Notes: a model not told the origin generated them from the letters alone. Positions 25,923-34,876 are shown, counted from the stretch's first letter. The stretch is 64,000 nucleotides of DNA from Fibrobacter sp. (GCA_017412605.1 JAFPWY010000009.1:372001-436000), one strand, 5' to 3'. Program-made: numbers and translations.

Positions 25923-27191
25923 TTAGCGCTTTTCTACGGAAATGACCTTGACGGCGGTATCCTGCCTAAGCAGGTACTTTCCGGAACGCTGGAACTTGGC
26001 AGCGACAATCTCCTTGAGCGACGCACCGGAAGCAAGTTCGACCGTACCGAGGTACTTGCCCTGCATGTCAAACACCTGGGCATTGCCCGCCATGACAAAG
26101 GGCTTCGCCATAGCCGGGATAGCGTTCGGAGCGGAACTGCTGGAACTATTCGCGAGAACCGCATCGGAGCTGCTACTTGCCGCAGAACTCGGCTGGTCAC
26201 CCGAAATGCTGGAACTCGAATGGTGATGGTGGTGTCCCCCACTCGAGCTGCTGGAACTGGCCACAGATTCTGTGCCGCTAGAACTGCTGGATGCAGGGCT
26301 ATCGCTCGAAGCCGGGGGTTCCGAACCTTCAGCGGGCTTGAGCTTATCACCCAGGACCTCTATCATCTTTTCGGCATAGCGCTTGCCGAAATCGCGGTAT
26401 TCCTGCGAGGTGAAATGCACATTCTGGCCATCGCCCAAGGCCTGGTTGAAACCTTCCGAAGAGATGACATAGAAATTGTTGGATTGCTGCGGAAGCTTTG
26501 CGATATTGTTGTTGGCTCCGCTGCTCACGCCGCTACGCAGGACTTCGCCCGCAAGGAACGGAATATCGTTTCCAAGACCCAAATCCTTGATAATGTTGTC
26601 GTAGACCTTCTTGACCGCAGAAGGCCAGCCGCCGTCGCCGGCATCTGTTTCGCCCTGGTGGAAGATAATGCCCTTGATAACGCCGTCTTCCTGAGCCTTC
26701 TTGGCCATCTCGATCAAACGGCCGTAGGGGTTACCGCCATAAGCATTGATACGCTGAATCATCCAGCTCTGGCCCTGCTGCGAACTGACATAACTTTTAT
26801 AGTTATCCTTGTCGAACAGCTTGATGCTGCAGCCGGCCACCGCGACAGAGATGATACCCACCTTAATCTTGGAATCCGTCTTTTCGACCATGGTGCGGCC
26901 AAAGTAATCGGCCGGGCCAAGTTTCGCCCCCTGACAGTGAGCCAGCGGCGGAACGGCCTTAATCCATTTTCCCTTGGACGCCCCCTGGTTACAGGACCCG
27001 CCATCAGCCGACCAGAGCAACTGGAAGCGTTCGTCAACGTTCTTATCCTCGTTGCCGATATCGCCCTGGCCTTCCATGTTGGACTGGCCAAAAGCGAGAT
27101 AGATGTGGAAATTAGGATCGGGGGCTGCAAACGTAGATGCTGTCATAAGGGCCACTCCGATTAATGATCCCATGATATTGATTTTTTTCAT
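25923..27191 (-). CDS. CE6-type carbohydrate acetyl esterase, second paralogue
   Basis: 422 residues. It shares the same esterase core as the previous gene (LAFGQSNMEGQGDI, VPPLAHCQGAKLGPADYFGR, IIFHQGETDAGDGGWP, VHFTSQEYRDFGKRYAEK). The Ser-rich linker at about 285-355 differs and contains five consecutive histidines between Gly/Ser runs. The C-terminal module (VFDMQGKYLGTVELASG, SGKYLLRQDTAV, ending VEKR) is of the basic Fibrobacter flavour, unlike its paralogue. The ATG at 27191 gives the signal peptide and follows GGAG; an upstream in-frame ATG at 27236 does not. The two genes are tandem but separated by a terminator, so they are probably separate units after duplication. Confidence 0.88.
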   Translation of the reverse strand: MKKINIMGSLIGVALMTASTFAAPDPNFHIYLAFGQSNMEGQGDIGNEDKNVDERFQLLWSADGGSCNQGASKGKWIKAVPPLAHCQGAKLGPADYFGRTMVEKTDSKIKVGIISVAVAGCSIKLFDKDNYKSYVSSQQGQSWMIQRINAYGGNPYGRLIEMAKKAQEDGVIKGIIFHQGETDAGDGGWPSAVKKVYDNIIKDLGLGNDIPFLAGEVLRSGVSSGANNNIAKLPQQSNNFYVISSEGFNQALGDGQNVHFTSQEYRDFGKRYAEKMIEVLGDKLKPAEGSEPPASSDSPASSSSSGTESVASSSSSSGGHHHHHSSSSISGDQPSSAASSSSDAVLANSSSSSAPNAIPAMAKPFVMAGNAQVFDMQGKYLGTVELASGASLKEIVAAKFQRSGKYLLRQDTAVKVISVEKR

Positions 27192-27411
27192 TTTTTCTCC
27201 AACAAGCGCACACCACCCCAACACGGAGCTGTTCAAGCATGCGCTCCCAACAGTATGAAATATACCCTAAAAAAAGGAAATCAAAGCGAAATTCGTCATT
27301 TTTCCCATTGCAATTACGCAATAACATGCTGTTTCGCCTACCTTTTTTGCAGTTTTTTAACATAATCCAGGCCGTTATATTATTTATATTCCCTAAAAAA
27401 CGAGGCTTTTC

Positions 27412-27915
27412 ATGAAAAACAAAATTTTTGCAGCATCCATCATGTCACTCGCCCTTCTCTTCGGTGCATGTTCCAGCGACGAAGAAGAGGAATCCCTTGC
27501 CGACAAGTGCAAGGGAGGGGACGATGCTTCCTGCCTGATCGGAACCTGGCAGGGGCTCGCCATCCAGGACGCCGCGCTCGACTACAATGTCGTTATAGAT
27601 TTCACCACCGGACCGGGAACGCTCATCATCAATGAAGACGGTACCTTCACGTACACCTTCGCCACGGCCGTAAGTTCCATGAGGTACACAACCTGCGGCG
27701 GAATGCAAAATTCCGGAAAATGGACATTCGACAGCGCAACCAAAACATTCTCCATCAAGGGTATTGTTGGCGAACCGTGCACCGAAGCGGCATCGGCAAT
27801 CGTAAGGGCCAATGCGACCGACTTGACATTCAGCAAGCCGATTTTCCAGATAGGAGAAGACATTCAATCGGCCTCCCAACCCATCGAATACTTCAAGCGT
27901 GTCGGAGAGCTGTAA
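27412..27915 (+). CDS. Small lipoprotein, lipocalin-like
   Basis: 167 residues. Signal peptide with lipobox LFGAC, then an acidic stretch and a beta-rich domain: LIGTWQGLAIQ, GTLIINEDGTFTYTF, NSGKWTFDSATKTFSIKG. This resembles the lipocalin-like/META-type fold in which a GTW motif starts the barrel. Three cysteines in the mature part could form disulphides. Its Shine-Dalgarno is ACGAGG, and TTATATTATTTATATT lies 20-35 nt upstream, fitting a normal short leader. No function can be assigned; ligand binding is only an inference from the fold. Confidence 0.75.
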   Translation: MKNKIFAASIMSLALLFGACSSDEEEESLADKCKGGDDASCLIGTWQGLAIQDAALDYNVVIDFTTGPGTLIINEDGTFTYTFATAVSSMRYTTCGGMQNSGKWTFDSATKTFSIKGIVGEPCTEAASAIVRANATDLTFSKPIFQIGEDIQSASQPIEYFKRVGEL

Positions 27916-27953
27916 CAAGTCTCGACACGTAACCAGGAATCAGCAAAAAAAAT

Positions 27954-28679
27954 CTAGGCTAAAAGGCGACGCACGACCTGCAGGAGCACCCTCAGGCCGT
28001 ACGTAAAGACGTTCAGGTGCGACTTTTCATCGCCATAGTGCGTCGGGATAGGCAGTTCAGCCATCGGGCATCCGGCCACATCCGCCTTGGAGATAATTTC
28101 AAGGTCTATATCGAAGCTGCAGCTCAGTTTTTCCAAGTCGAGCGTCTTGAGGAAAGCCGTCGAGTACACCAGGAATCCGCTGTGCCTGTCCGTCAACGGC
28201 TGGCTGAACGCGAGGTTCTCGATTGCCGTCAAGATGGTACCGCCGATGCGCTTGTGCAGAGGCATCCCCCCGTCCTTGGCTTCGCCCTCGACAGCCATGC
28301 GCGAACCCTGGAGCAAAGCCAGGTCGTGTATCGTCATGGCCGCAAAGAACTCGCCCAACTGTTCACCGGGATACTGGCCGTCGCCATGCAGGCAGGCCAC
28401 ATACTTCGCACCGGAAGCAATCCCCTCGGCAAGCCCCTTCTTGACCACGGCACCATAGCCCTGGTTCTTTTCGAAGCGAATATAGCGGAGGATGTTCTTC
28501 TCGTGAGTCTGCTCCCGGAACTTTTCAAACACCTCCTGGGTCTTGTCGGTAGAGCCGTCGTCAATAACAAGCACGCGGGAGCGTTTCCAGACCGCAGGAC
28601 GGATACTTTCCAACGTCTTCGCTAGAGTCTTTTCTACGTTGTACGCAGGAATGAATATAAAGGAATCAATCGGCGGCAT
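27954..28679 (-). CDS. GT2 family dolichol-phosphate-mannose-synthase-like glycosyltransferase
   Basis: 241 residues, entirely a GT-A domain without a membrane tail: FIFIPAYNVEKTLAKTLESI, VIDDGSTDKT, YVACLHGDGQYP (nucleotide/metal site) and the DPM-like ending RHSGFLVYSTAFL. DPM-type GT2 enzymes transfer a sugar from a nucleotide donor to a polyprenyl phosphate. The start overlaps the preceding dehydrogenase gene by 14 nt, so the two are co-translated. A pairing of ArnA-dehydrogenase-like and ArnC/DPM-like genes suggests synthesis and lipid transfer of a modified pentose or hexose for envelope glycans; no aminotransferase gene is near. Confidence 0.87.
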   Translation of the reverse strand: MPPIDSFIFIPAYNVEKTLAKTLESIRPAVWKRSRVLVIDDGSTDKTQEVFEKFREQTHEKNILRYIRFEKNQGYGAVVKKGLAEGIASGAKYVACLHGDGQYPGEQLGEFFAAMTIHDLALLQGSRMAVEGEAKDGGMPLHKRIGGTILTAIENLAFSQPLTDRHSGFLVYSTAFLKTLDLEKLSCSFDIDLEIISKADVAGCPMAELPIPTHYGDEKSHLNVFTYGLRVLLQVVRRLLA

Positions 28680-29712
28680 TGCTATAGTGTCCTATAAACC
28701 AATTCAAGGATTCCTCAATGGCGACATCCAGCGGAACTTGGGCCCGGAACCCGAGCAGTCGCTCCGCCTTCTTCACAGACGGCAAGCGGCGCATGGAATC
28801 GTCGTAGCCCTTGCCATAAAAAGCATCGCCGTCCACCACTTCCGGAGCAGGAAGCGATTCGAGCGGGACACCCTTCAGGCGCGCATAAATCCGGCGCATG
28901 CGTTCAGCCAGTTCCGCAACGGAGACCTCGTTGTCCAGGTTCCCAACGTTGAAGGCCTGCGAATACGCATTCTCCTGTGCGGCAAAAAGAGCAAACAAAA
29001 AATCAATCGCATCGAACACCGAGGTGAATGTCCGGCGGGCCTTGCCCCCGTTGACCAACTTCAGCGGTTCACCGCGCACGAGCGCAGTGGAGAAACTCGC
29101 AAGCACCCTGGGAATACCCTCGCCGTCGACACCCGGCATAAAGTCCATGTAAGGACCCACGAAGTTGAACGGACGAACAACCGTCCAGCGCAACCCATCG
29201 AGCCCAGCAATAAAGCGTTCCGTAAGCAGTTTCGCGGTAGCATAGCTCCAGCGGCTAGACGAGACCGGCCCAAACACAAAGCCCGTCGCATCCTCGTCCA
29301 GCTCTCCGGAATCCTCGAGCGTCCTGCCGTACACCTCCGAAGTGGAGAAGTGGATAAGCCAGGCTCCCGACTGGGCACAAGCACAGGCCAGTGCCGCCGG
29401 ATGGTCGTAATTGCTGCGGATGACAGCAGGGGCCTCGGACATGTAGCGGCTAGGCGTGCATATCGCCGCAAGATTTATCACCACGGGAAATTGAGCGAGG
29501 CGTTCTACAATTCGCGGATCGGCAAGGTCCGCATTCAAGAACTCACAGCGTTCATCGTTTAAACGATGCTGGATACGGTAGAAATCAATATCGACACCGA
29601 ACACGCGCCACTTGGTACGGCACAAGACGGCATCCAGCAGATGACTACCTATAAAACCACCGCAGCCGACTATGGCTACGGTGATGCTAGAATCGTTAAA
29701 CTGCAGGGGCAA
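28666..29712 (-). CDS. Extended SDR epimerase/dehydratase, ArnA C-domain (UDP-glucuronate decarboxylase)-like
   Basis: 348 residues. NAD-binding GCGGFIGSHLLDA near residue 16, the catalytic pair in SYATAK (YxxxK), the SDR strand FSTSEVYG, and a C-terminal block PFNFVGPYMDFMPGV and ARRTFTSVFDAIDFLF. The last two are characteristic of the ArnA dehydrogenase/decarboxylase group, which oxidises UDP-glucuronate and releases CO2. The start is TTG at 29712, just 2 nt after the stop codon of the upstream lipoprotein, with GGAG inside that gene. No better ATG precedes the Rossmann motif. Epimerase or dehydratase activity on another nucleotide sugar cannot be ruled out. Confidence 0.82.
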   Translation of the reverse strand: MPLQFNDSSITVAIVGCGGFIGSHLLDAVLCRTKWRVFGVDIDFYRIQHRLNDERCEFLNADLADPRIVERLAQFPVVINLAAICTPSRYMSEAPAVIRSNYDHPAALACACAQSGAWLIHFSTSEVYGRTLEDSGELDEDATGFVFGPVSSSRWSYATAKLLTERFIAGLDGLRWTVVRPFNFVGPYMDFMPGVDGEGIPRVLASFSTALVRGEPLKLVNGGKARRTFTSVFDAIDFLFALFAAQENAYSQAFNVGNLDNEVSVAELAERMRRIYARLKGVPLESLPAPEVVDGDAFYGKGYDDSMRRLPSVKKAERLLGFRAQVPLDVAIEESLNWFIGHYSNAAD

Positions 29713-29714
29713 AA

Positions 29715-30185
29715 CTACTCCGTGACAGTGAACTTACCAGACTTCCCCAGCTTATTGGTCTTGGAGTAGGGGACCACCTGGATGAAAGCTTCGTTGGATG
29801 CTTTCACGCCCAGGGAGGCATCGAGCTTAACTTCCTGCTCATAGCAAGTCTTGCCGTCGGGATTCTTCTCGCCAGCAGACTCGTTGATGAGTTCGGTACC
29901 CGGATCTTCGTCGTTTGCACGATACTTGAAAACGAACTGCGGACCGGCGAGGCTTTCATCGGCACCGTAAACGACCTTGATCGTCGCGCCGATCTTGAAG
30001 GACTCACCACCCTTCGGGTAGACAACAACCACACCGCTTTCCGTGGTGCAATCAAACTTCTCCGCACCATTGTCTGAAGAAGAAGTGGGCTTTTCATCCT
30101 TCGGAGAAGTCGAAGAAGATTCATCGTCAGAGCAAGCCCAGAAAGCCAGCGAGGTGGCCAAAAGTGCAACATATGCTAATTTCAT
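29715..30185 (-). CDS. Small lipoprotein with Ser-rich linker and beta domain
   Basis: 156 residues. Lipobox FWAC, then an acidic/Ser-rich linker to about residue 45. The rest is a single beta domain with VVVVYPKGGESFKIGATIKV and FVFKYRANDED, which resembles the Ser-Thr-rich GPI-anchored/Kre9-type fold seen in secreted proteins; one cysteine pair may form. It is translated 2 nt before the ArnA-like gene, so it belongs to the same operon and may act in envelope assembly. No enzymatic motif is visible. Confidence 0.72.
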   Translation of the reverse strand: MKLAYVALLATSLAFWACSDDESSSTSPKDEKPTSSSDNGAEKFDCTTESGVVVVYPKGGESFKIGATIKVVYGADESLAGPQFVFKYRANDEDPGTELINESAGEKNPDGKTCYEQEVKLDASLGVKASNEAFIQVVPYSKTNKLGKSGKFTVTE

Positions 30186-30218
30186 ATTTTTACCTCTTTT
30201 TTCAGAAATTTTAAAAAA

Positions 30219-30863
30219 TTAAAGCTGACGCATCAGCGGAGTTTCCGCCAAAATCTCGTTTGAAATCCTGCGGACCAGCTTGCCCCAGACTTCCTCGCCC
30301 GGGACGAAGTCCTGGCTCTCTTCCAGGATATCAATCTTTCCGAAGGCGACTTCCTTCTTGGTGTCCATGGAGTAAATGGTATAGCCAGCATAGGCCTGCA
30401 CGCCATAGAAGTAGACCTTGTTGCCGTTATGACGCTTGACCGAGACATGCCTGTTAAACGTGAGGCCCGAGATCGTGACGACGATGCCCTTGAGTTCCGG
30501 GAACTTATCCGGCTTCGGGTTGGACACCATAAAATCCATGTATCCCTTCATCGACTTCTTGGTACGGGTGAAATTGCCCGACCTGGACACCTCGGGAAGC
30601 GCATTGACCTCGAGGCCAGACATGCCGACCATATTCTGGGTCAACTGCGGCAGGAACCAGTCGTTGAACTTGCCAACATAGTCCGGCAGCGCCTTGGTGA
30701 AGTCGTTGCCGTTCTGGACTTTAAGGTCCAGGACATAGACAGTCAAGCCAGAGGGGGGAGTCTTCCATTCGGGGTTGACCTGCTTGTGCAGCCCGCCCTG
30801 GGCGCAACCGGCAAACAAAGCAACTACCAACGAACAAAAAAAGAGTGTTAAAATTTTTTTCAT
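30219..30863 (-). CDS. Hypothetical lipoprotein
   Basis: 214 residues. Signal peptide MKKILTLFFCSLVVALFAGC gives lipobox LFAGC. The mature part is a globular alpha/beta domain of unknown family, with segments VYVLDLKVQNGNDF, GIVVTISGLTFNRHVSV and a hydrophobic strand VYFYGVQAYAGYTIYSMD. The frame is open to 30932, but the ATG at 30863 follows a strong TAGGAAGGAATC Shine-Dalgarno. It lies just upstream of the 29715-30185 lipoprotein in the same direction (33-nt gap) and may head that operon. Confidence 0.75.
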   Translation of the reverse strand: MKKILTLFFCSLVVALFAGCAQGGLHKQVNPEWKTPPSGLTVYVLDLKVQNGNDFTKALPDYVGKFNDWFLPQLTQNMVGMSGLEVNALPEVSRSGNFTRTKKSMKGYMDFMVSNPKPDKFPELKGIVVTISGLTFNRHVSVKRHNGNKVYFYGVQAYAGYTIYSMDTKKEVAFGKIDILEESQDFVPGEEVWGKLVRRISNEILAETPLMRQL

Positions 30864-30975
30864 AAGATTCCTTCCTAAAATCTTTTCGCAAAGATAGCTT
30901 TTTGTAAACAACGTAGGGAAAGGCCAAACCATTTACATCCCGTCTGCGCAACAATACTGCCTTTTTGAACAGCAC

Positions 30976-31080
30976 CTACATTACCCCATTTACACGAAAT
31001 ATTTCTCCGTCCCTCCGAATCAGGACTTCATGATTACGGACAAACACCTTTGCGGGAGTCTGTAGGAACTCATTATAACC
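30976..31080 (-). pseudogene. Possible 3' fragment of a lost gene
   Basis: The minus-strand frame ending with TAG at 30978-30976 reads protein-like residues with no start codon upstream: ...EFLQTPAKVFVRNH, LIRRDGEIFRVNGVM, stop. The start side is lost in the terminator/stop codons of the neighbouring gene. The composition is coding-like, but I recognise no family. Chance coding potential remains possible. Confidence 0.25.
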
Positions 31081-31081
31081 T

Positions 31082-31106
31082 AAAAAAAGCCCCCCAAAGG
31101 GGGACT
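31082..31106 (-). terminator. Terminator after the protective-antigen-like gene
   Basis: On the minus strand AGTCCCCC pairs with GGGGGGCT around TTT, followed by six or seven T. It lies 22 nt after the large gene's stop codon. Confidence 0.92.
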
Positions 31107-31127
31107 TAGTGTATTAGTTAGAACGGA

Positions 31128-34100
31128 TTAATAAATGTCGTCGTCGTTGTCCCAATAGTATCTAATATCGAACTTGTAACCCGTATGAATATCGCCACCG
31201 CAAATGTCACCGCATACTCCATCTGTATCATCGTATTTGGCCCCATCATTAGCATCGAGGTTATTAATATCCTTTCCTTGTCCAATAAGGAATCTATTCA
31301 TGCCTTCTTTTGGAGCACTACCGCTGCGACCAGTTCCATAGACCCAGGCCGAGCCGTCTTTATTCACCATATTCGCATACGGCCAACTAATCTTTTTAGT
31401 AAAGTTTAGTTTTGGGTAATCAGATTCAATATGAATTTCCAAACACATCCCATCTTTGCCAATACTCAAATCTTTCCTGCCAGCGTCAGGCTTCTGATCA
31501 TCTCCTGGATCATACTTTTCAGAAAGGAATAACACCGTGTTTCCTGCTTCGTCACCTCCAGCCATATAATCATGCACACTCCAAGCAAAAAGCGCAGGAG
31601 TTGCCCCACAGTCTGAATCAAAGAGACGAACATCCGACCAAATGTCAGCTCGATGACCACCTTCAAGATTGTGCTCGCCCCCCCAGTCAAGGAAGCTAAT
31701 CTCTAAATGGAGGCGCCCTACGTTACGGAACTTTTCTTCCGTCCCTTTGGAGAACACCTTAACCGGATTGGTTGCATCGCCTTCTATGGTATAGGCATAT
31801 ACACGATAGCAGTAATAAGGAGCGCCTTTTGTAACATTGTCGACATACCTAGTGGAATCAGCACTAAAAGCAAACACATCAAATGAATCATAAGTAACAC
31901 CGTTCTCTATTTTCTTCTTGTTATCGATAGTTTCCGGCAATTGATTGTTCTCCGGCACGCCATGTTGTCCGATTTTTTTAGCACGCAAGATGACAAACCC
32001 TTTCACGCGGCTATCCTTCGGTCGGTCAAAGTTTACGATAATGTTTTCTCGATCTGCAGTTTTTCCGAGTGTTAAGTTCGTCGGAGGAAGCAAAGCCGAA
32101 GTAATTGACAATGTGAAAGTCTTGGTGTTCACTTCGTCTTCGGATTTCACTTCAATCTGGATTCTCGTGGTATCCATTATCGAAAGAAATTTCGGAGTCC
32201 GGAAGGAGTAGACTCTCTTTCCGCTCTTTTCAGTCGGTTCCACATACTGCATCGTTTCATCCGTTATAAGCTTCACCCACGCAACCCTTTTCGCATTGGG
32301 GACAACGTTGATAAATGCATACGGAGCCTGGACAAAGACATCGAAGCTGTCAGTACGAGCAAGCGCCGCGGAATCCTTGCTCAACAGAGCCGTAGAATCC
32401 ACCATCAACGAATCGGCAAATACTTGAAGAATCGAAAGAGAAGCATCTTCAAACATCGGACGCTTGGTCGGTTCCGGGTCTTTCTTGTCGTTCAATCCGT
32501 CACCATCCGTATCTTCGTTCGTCGGATCTGTATAAATCTTGGTTTTGGATTTGCCCTTAGTCCAGCCAGTGATTTCATCGTAATCCGACAATCCGTCGCC
32601 ATCGGAATCCACCTTCTTGTCGTCCGTTCCGAACAGGTGTTCCGTCGGGAGAGGAACCCCATCGTGATCCTGGTCCTTGCTGTAGAAGATATGCACAGCA
32701 TCTCCTGCACCTACGAAGATCTCTTCCAAATCGTAGGAAGCATGGGAGATTGCGTATAAATCCATAGCGCTAAGTCCCTTTTTGATGTCGGCAGCACGCT
32801 GGATTGTAACATACCACATGGCACTATCTTTCAGGTTGAACTTGTATCCATCAATGGAGGTCAGCCCATAAAGTTTCTTTTTCGAAGCCCCCTTAACCGA
32901 ATCCTGCTCGAAATCCACGTGGGCATTGCGTAACAGTTCTGCGAGGGAAGTCTGTGCATACTGGTCATCACTTCCCTTGTTGTCTGGATTGTAGCGGTAA
33001 TTCGTTGCGACATGATACCTTGCCGACGAGTTTCCTGTTGACCCAGGACCATAATCAATAGTAATGTCGGCTGTCTTAGCGGCAACCTTCGTATAAGCTT
33101 CGGTGAAATCGTCGTTGTCTTTGCCAAAGGTTATTGTTTGAGAAGGTGAGCCGAGCACGATGGAACTCGTATTGTAAATCAAGTTCTCAATTTTCTCGAC
33201 CGCCACGTTTTCATTACAGAAATTAGCCTCGACAGTTTCACCCGGCTTGAGCGTGGTTTTGCTCCAACCGCCCTCGCGATCCAAATCCGCAAGGATTTTT
33301 AATGTGCTTGTATCCTTGATGTCGAAAGTAGAGGCAGAAAGTTTTAAATCCTCGATGGTAAACGCAATATCGGAGGTGTTCTTGAGTTCCACCTGCATGC
33401 AGAGTGTCGCTCCTTCGATCTGGCTTCCTTCGCACTTTTCTTTGGCAATGGAGTTTTCATAGCTTTCAGTAACACTTTTTTCTTCAGAAGCCCCCCAGGT
33501 CATACCCGTGGAGCTGGTGTAGCTACCATTGTAACCGAGAGTAAAGCTCCCAGTATATGAGAATCCACCGAATTTACTCTCTGCATCACGTTTCACTGTA
33601 AAACTATGACTTGTTGAAAATTCCCAAGCGTTCATAATTTCTGCACTACGGGTTTGCTCGTAACTCGTAGAAGTCGTCCTGGAAACTTCCCGGCCTTCCG
33701 TGATGGTTTCACTTTCTGATTTTCCTTCCGATGTCGTTATGTTGAGCGTTATGCTAGGCGATTTTTTCAACGTTATCCCAAGCCCCGGCACATCGGCAAT
33801 ACGCGGATTGAACTTGGTCGGATTCTTGGACGAATACATACCATCGGCGAGTTCCTCGCCATCGCTCCAGCCATCGCCATCCGTATCGGCAGACCTTGGG
33901 TTCGTATCGTACTTGTAAATTTCCTCAAGATCGGAAAGGCCATCACCGTCCTTGTCCTCATTGGCATCCATTTCGACAATTTCGATTTTCTTGATTTCGG
34001 AAAGTTTGAACTTATGTTTCCCTGTCGTGATGCCTTCATCAACCATCACGGTCATCGTTTCCTTGCTCTTGTCCTTGAGAGTAAACTTCACTTGGTCAAT

Positions 34101-34313
34101 TTTCGAAAGCTTGATTGCCTTTTGTTTAGCCTTTCCAGAGAAGTCAATCTCTTTCTTTTCCGCTTTTCCGGAGAATGTCAGGCTATCAATCGTCGTCAGG
34201 TTCAGGCTTGTCGAAGGCTTTTTCCCACCACCGGTATATATATCAATAACGCCGGCCATGCTAAGCGAAGCCGAAACCACAAAAAGAGCTGAAATTTTTT
34301 GAATCGTTCTCAT
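31128..34313 (-). CDS. Large secreted protein with TSP3 calcium repeats and protective-antigen-like (binary toxin B) core
   Basis: 1061 residues with a signal peptide (about 1-20). Two clusters of thrombospondin type-3 / calcium-loop motifs lie at about 118-155 (DKDGDGLSD, DTDGDGWSD) and 545-612 (DQDHDGVP, DSDGDGLSDYDE, DTDGDGLNDKKD). Between them, residues about 185-430 form a Ser/Thr-rich amphipathic beta segment (SRTTSTSYEQTRS, GYNGSYTSSTGMTWGAS) and then MQVELKNTSDIAFTIEDLKL and DDFTEAYTKVAAKTADITID. The order and wording closely parallel anthrax protective antigen domain 2, the pore-forming part of binary toxin B. Later regions include an Fn3-like part (about 770-850) and an aromatic C-terminal domain. 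AGGGG before the ATG is a good Shine-Dalgarno. Surface or toxin function is inferred. Confidence 0.72.
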   Translation of the reverse strand: MRTIQKISALFVVSASLSMAGVIDIYTGGGKKPSTSLNLTTIDSLTFSGKAEKKEIDFSGKAKQKAIKLSKIDQVKFTLKDKSKETMTVMVDEGITTGKHKFKLSEIKKIEIVEMDANEDKDGDGLSDLEEIYKYDTNPRSADTDGDGWSDGEELADGMYSSKNPTKFNPRIADVPGLGITLKKSPSITLNITTSEGKSESETITEGREVSRTTSTSYEQTRSAEIMNAWEFSTSHSFTVKRDAESKFGGFSYTGSFTLGYNGSYTSSTGMTWGASEEKSVTESYENSIAKEKCEGSQIEGATLCMQVELKNTSDIAFTIEDLKLSASTFDIKDTSTLKILADLDREGGWSKTTLKPGETVEANFCNENVAVEKIENLIYNTSSIVLGSPSQTITFGKDNDDFTEAYTKVAAKTADITIDYGPGSTGNSSARYHVATNYRYNPDNKGSDDQYAQTSLAELLRNAHVDFEQDSVKGASKKKLYGLTSIDGYKFNLKDSAMWYVTIQRAADIKKGLSAMDLYAISHASYDLEEIFVGAGDAVHIFYSKDQDHDGVPLPTEHLFGTDDKKVDSDGDGLSDYDEITGWTKGKSKTKIYTDPTNEDTDGDGLNDKKDPEPTKRPMFEDASLSILQVFADSLMVDSTALLSKDSAALARTDSFDVFVQAPYAFINVVPNAKRVAWVKLITDETMQYVEPTEKSGKRVYSFRTPKFLSIMDTTRIQIEVKSEDEVNTKTFTLSITSALLPPTNLTLGKTADRENIIVNFDRPKDSRVKGFVILRAKKIGQHGVPENNQLPETIDNKKKIENGVTYDSFDVFAFSADSTRYVDNVTKGAPYYCYRVYAYTIEGDATNPVKVFSKGTEEKFRNVGRLHLEISFLDWGGEHNLEGGHRADIWSDVRLFDSDCGATPALFAWSVHDYMAGGDEAGNTVLFLSEKYDPGDDQKPDAGRKDLSIGKDGMCLEIHIESDYPKLNFTKKISWPYANMVNKDGSAWVYGTGRSGSAPKEGMNRFLIGQGKDINNLDANDGAKYDDTDGVCGDICGGDIHTGYKFDIRYYWDNDDDIY

Positions 34314-34322
34314 TGTTTACCC

Positions 34323-34745
34323 CTACTCCTTCACGTTAATCTTGAGAGTTGTAAGGTGGGCCCCCATTTGGACCCGCACCATATAGAAGCCGGAACGGAG
34401 ACCGGGCTGGAGAACGTTCTCGCCCATCACGAGACTCGCGTTACGATAAATGCAATTTCCCAGGGCATCAAAAATCCGGACTGCCGAACGGCCATCCGGA
34501 ACAACTACAGACAAACTTGATGTACGGCGGTCCCAAGCCACCGATGCTCCCGGCATCAATTCCGACACAGGAATCGACGTCATACCAGATGAATCCTTCT
34601 TGTCGGCATCAAATGTTATTTTCGATACGGTTTCCACCCAGAAACGTTCAGTAGTGCCGTCAGCCTTGGTGACCTTGATAAGGTACGTTTTTTCAGCCAA
34701 GGCAAAGGCTGCTAAAATGAGCATGAAAAACACTAGTTTTTTCAT
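34323..34745 (-). CDS. Small secreted protein with type IX-like C-terminal module
   Basis: 140 residues. Sec signal peptide (MKKLVFFMLILAAFALA). Residues about 20-75 form a small beta region (YLIKVTKADGTTERFWVETV). The C-terminal 60 residues (AVRIFDALGNCIYRNASLV, LQPGLRSGFYMVRVQ, TTLKINVKE) are a complete sorting-type Ig module. Usually this module is attached to a large cargo domain; here nearly the whole protein is the module. It is 9 nt upstream of the protective-antigen-like gene in the same operon and may partner it, since that large protein has no such module itself. Confidence 0.75.
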   Translation of the reverse strand: MKKLVFFMLILAAFALAEKTYLIKVTKADGTTERFWVETVSKITFDADKKDSSGMTSIPVSELMPGASVAWDRRTSSLSVVVPDGRSAVRIFDALGNCIYRNASLVMGENVLQPGLRSGFYMVRVQMGAHLTTLKINVKE

Positions 34746-34807
34746 CTTTCAATTCTCCTTTATAGGACATTAACTCCTTGCATTCTAACAATTATTTTTG
34801 CATAGCT

Positions 34808-34839
34808 TAAAAAGCCATGCTATTTGTTAATAGCACGGC
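34808..34839 (-). terminator. Terminator after the small membrane protein gene
   Basis: On the minus strand GCCGTGCTATT pairs with AATAGCATGGC around AACA, with one mismatch, followed by TTTTTAAG. Confidence 0.85.
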
Positions 34840-34876
34840 CTGTATTTTTTACTCATTAATTCGTATTAATAATTTT

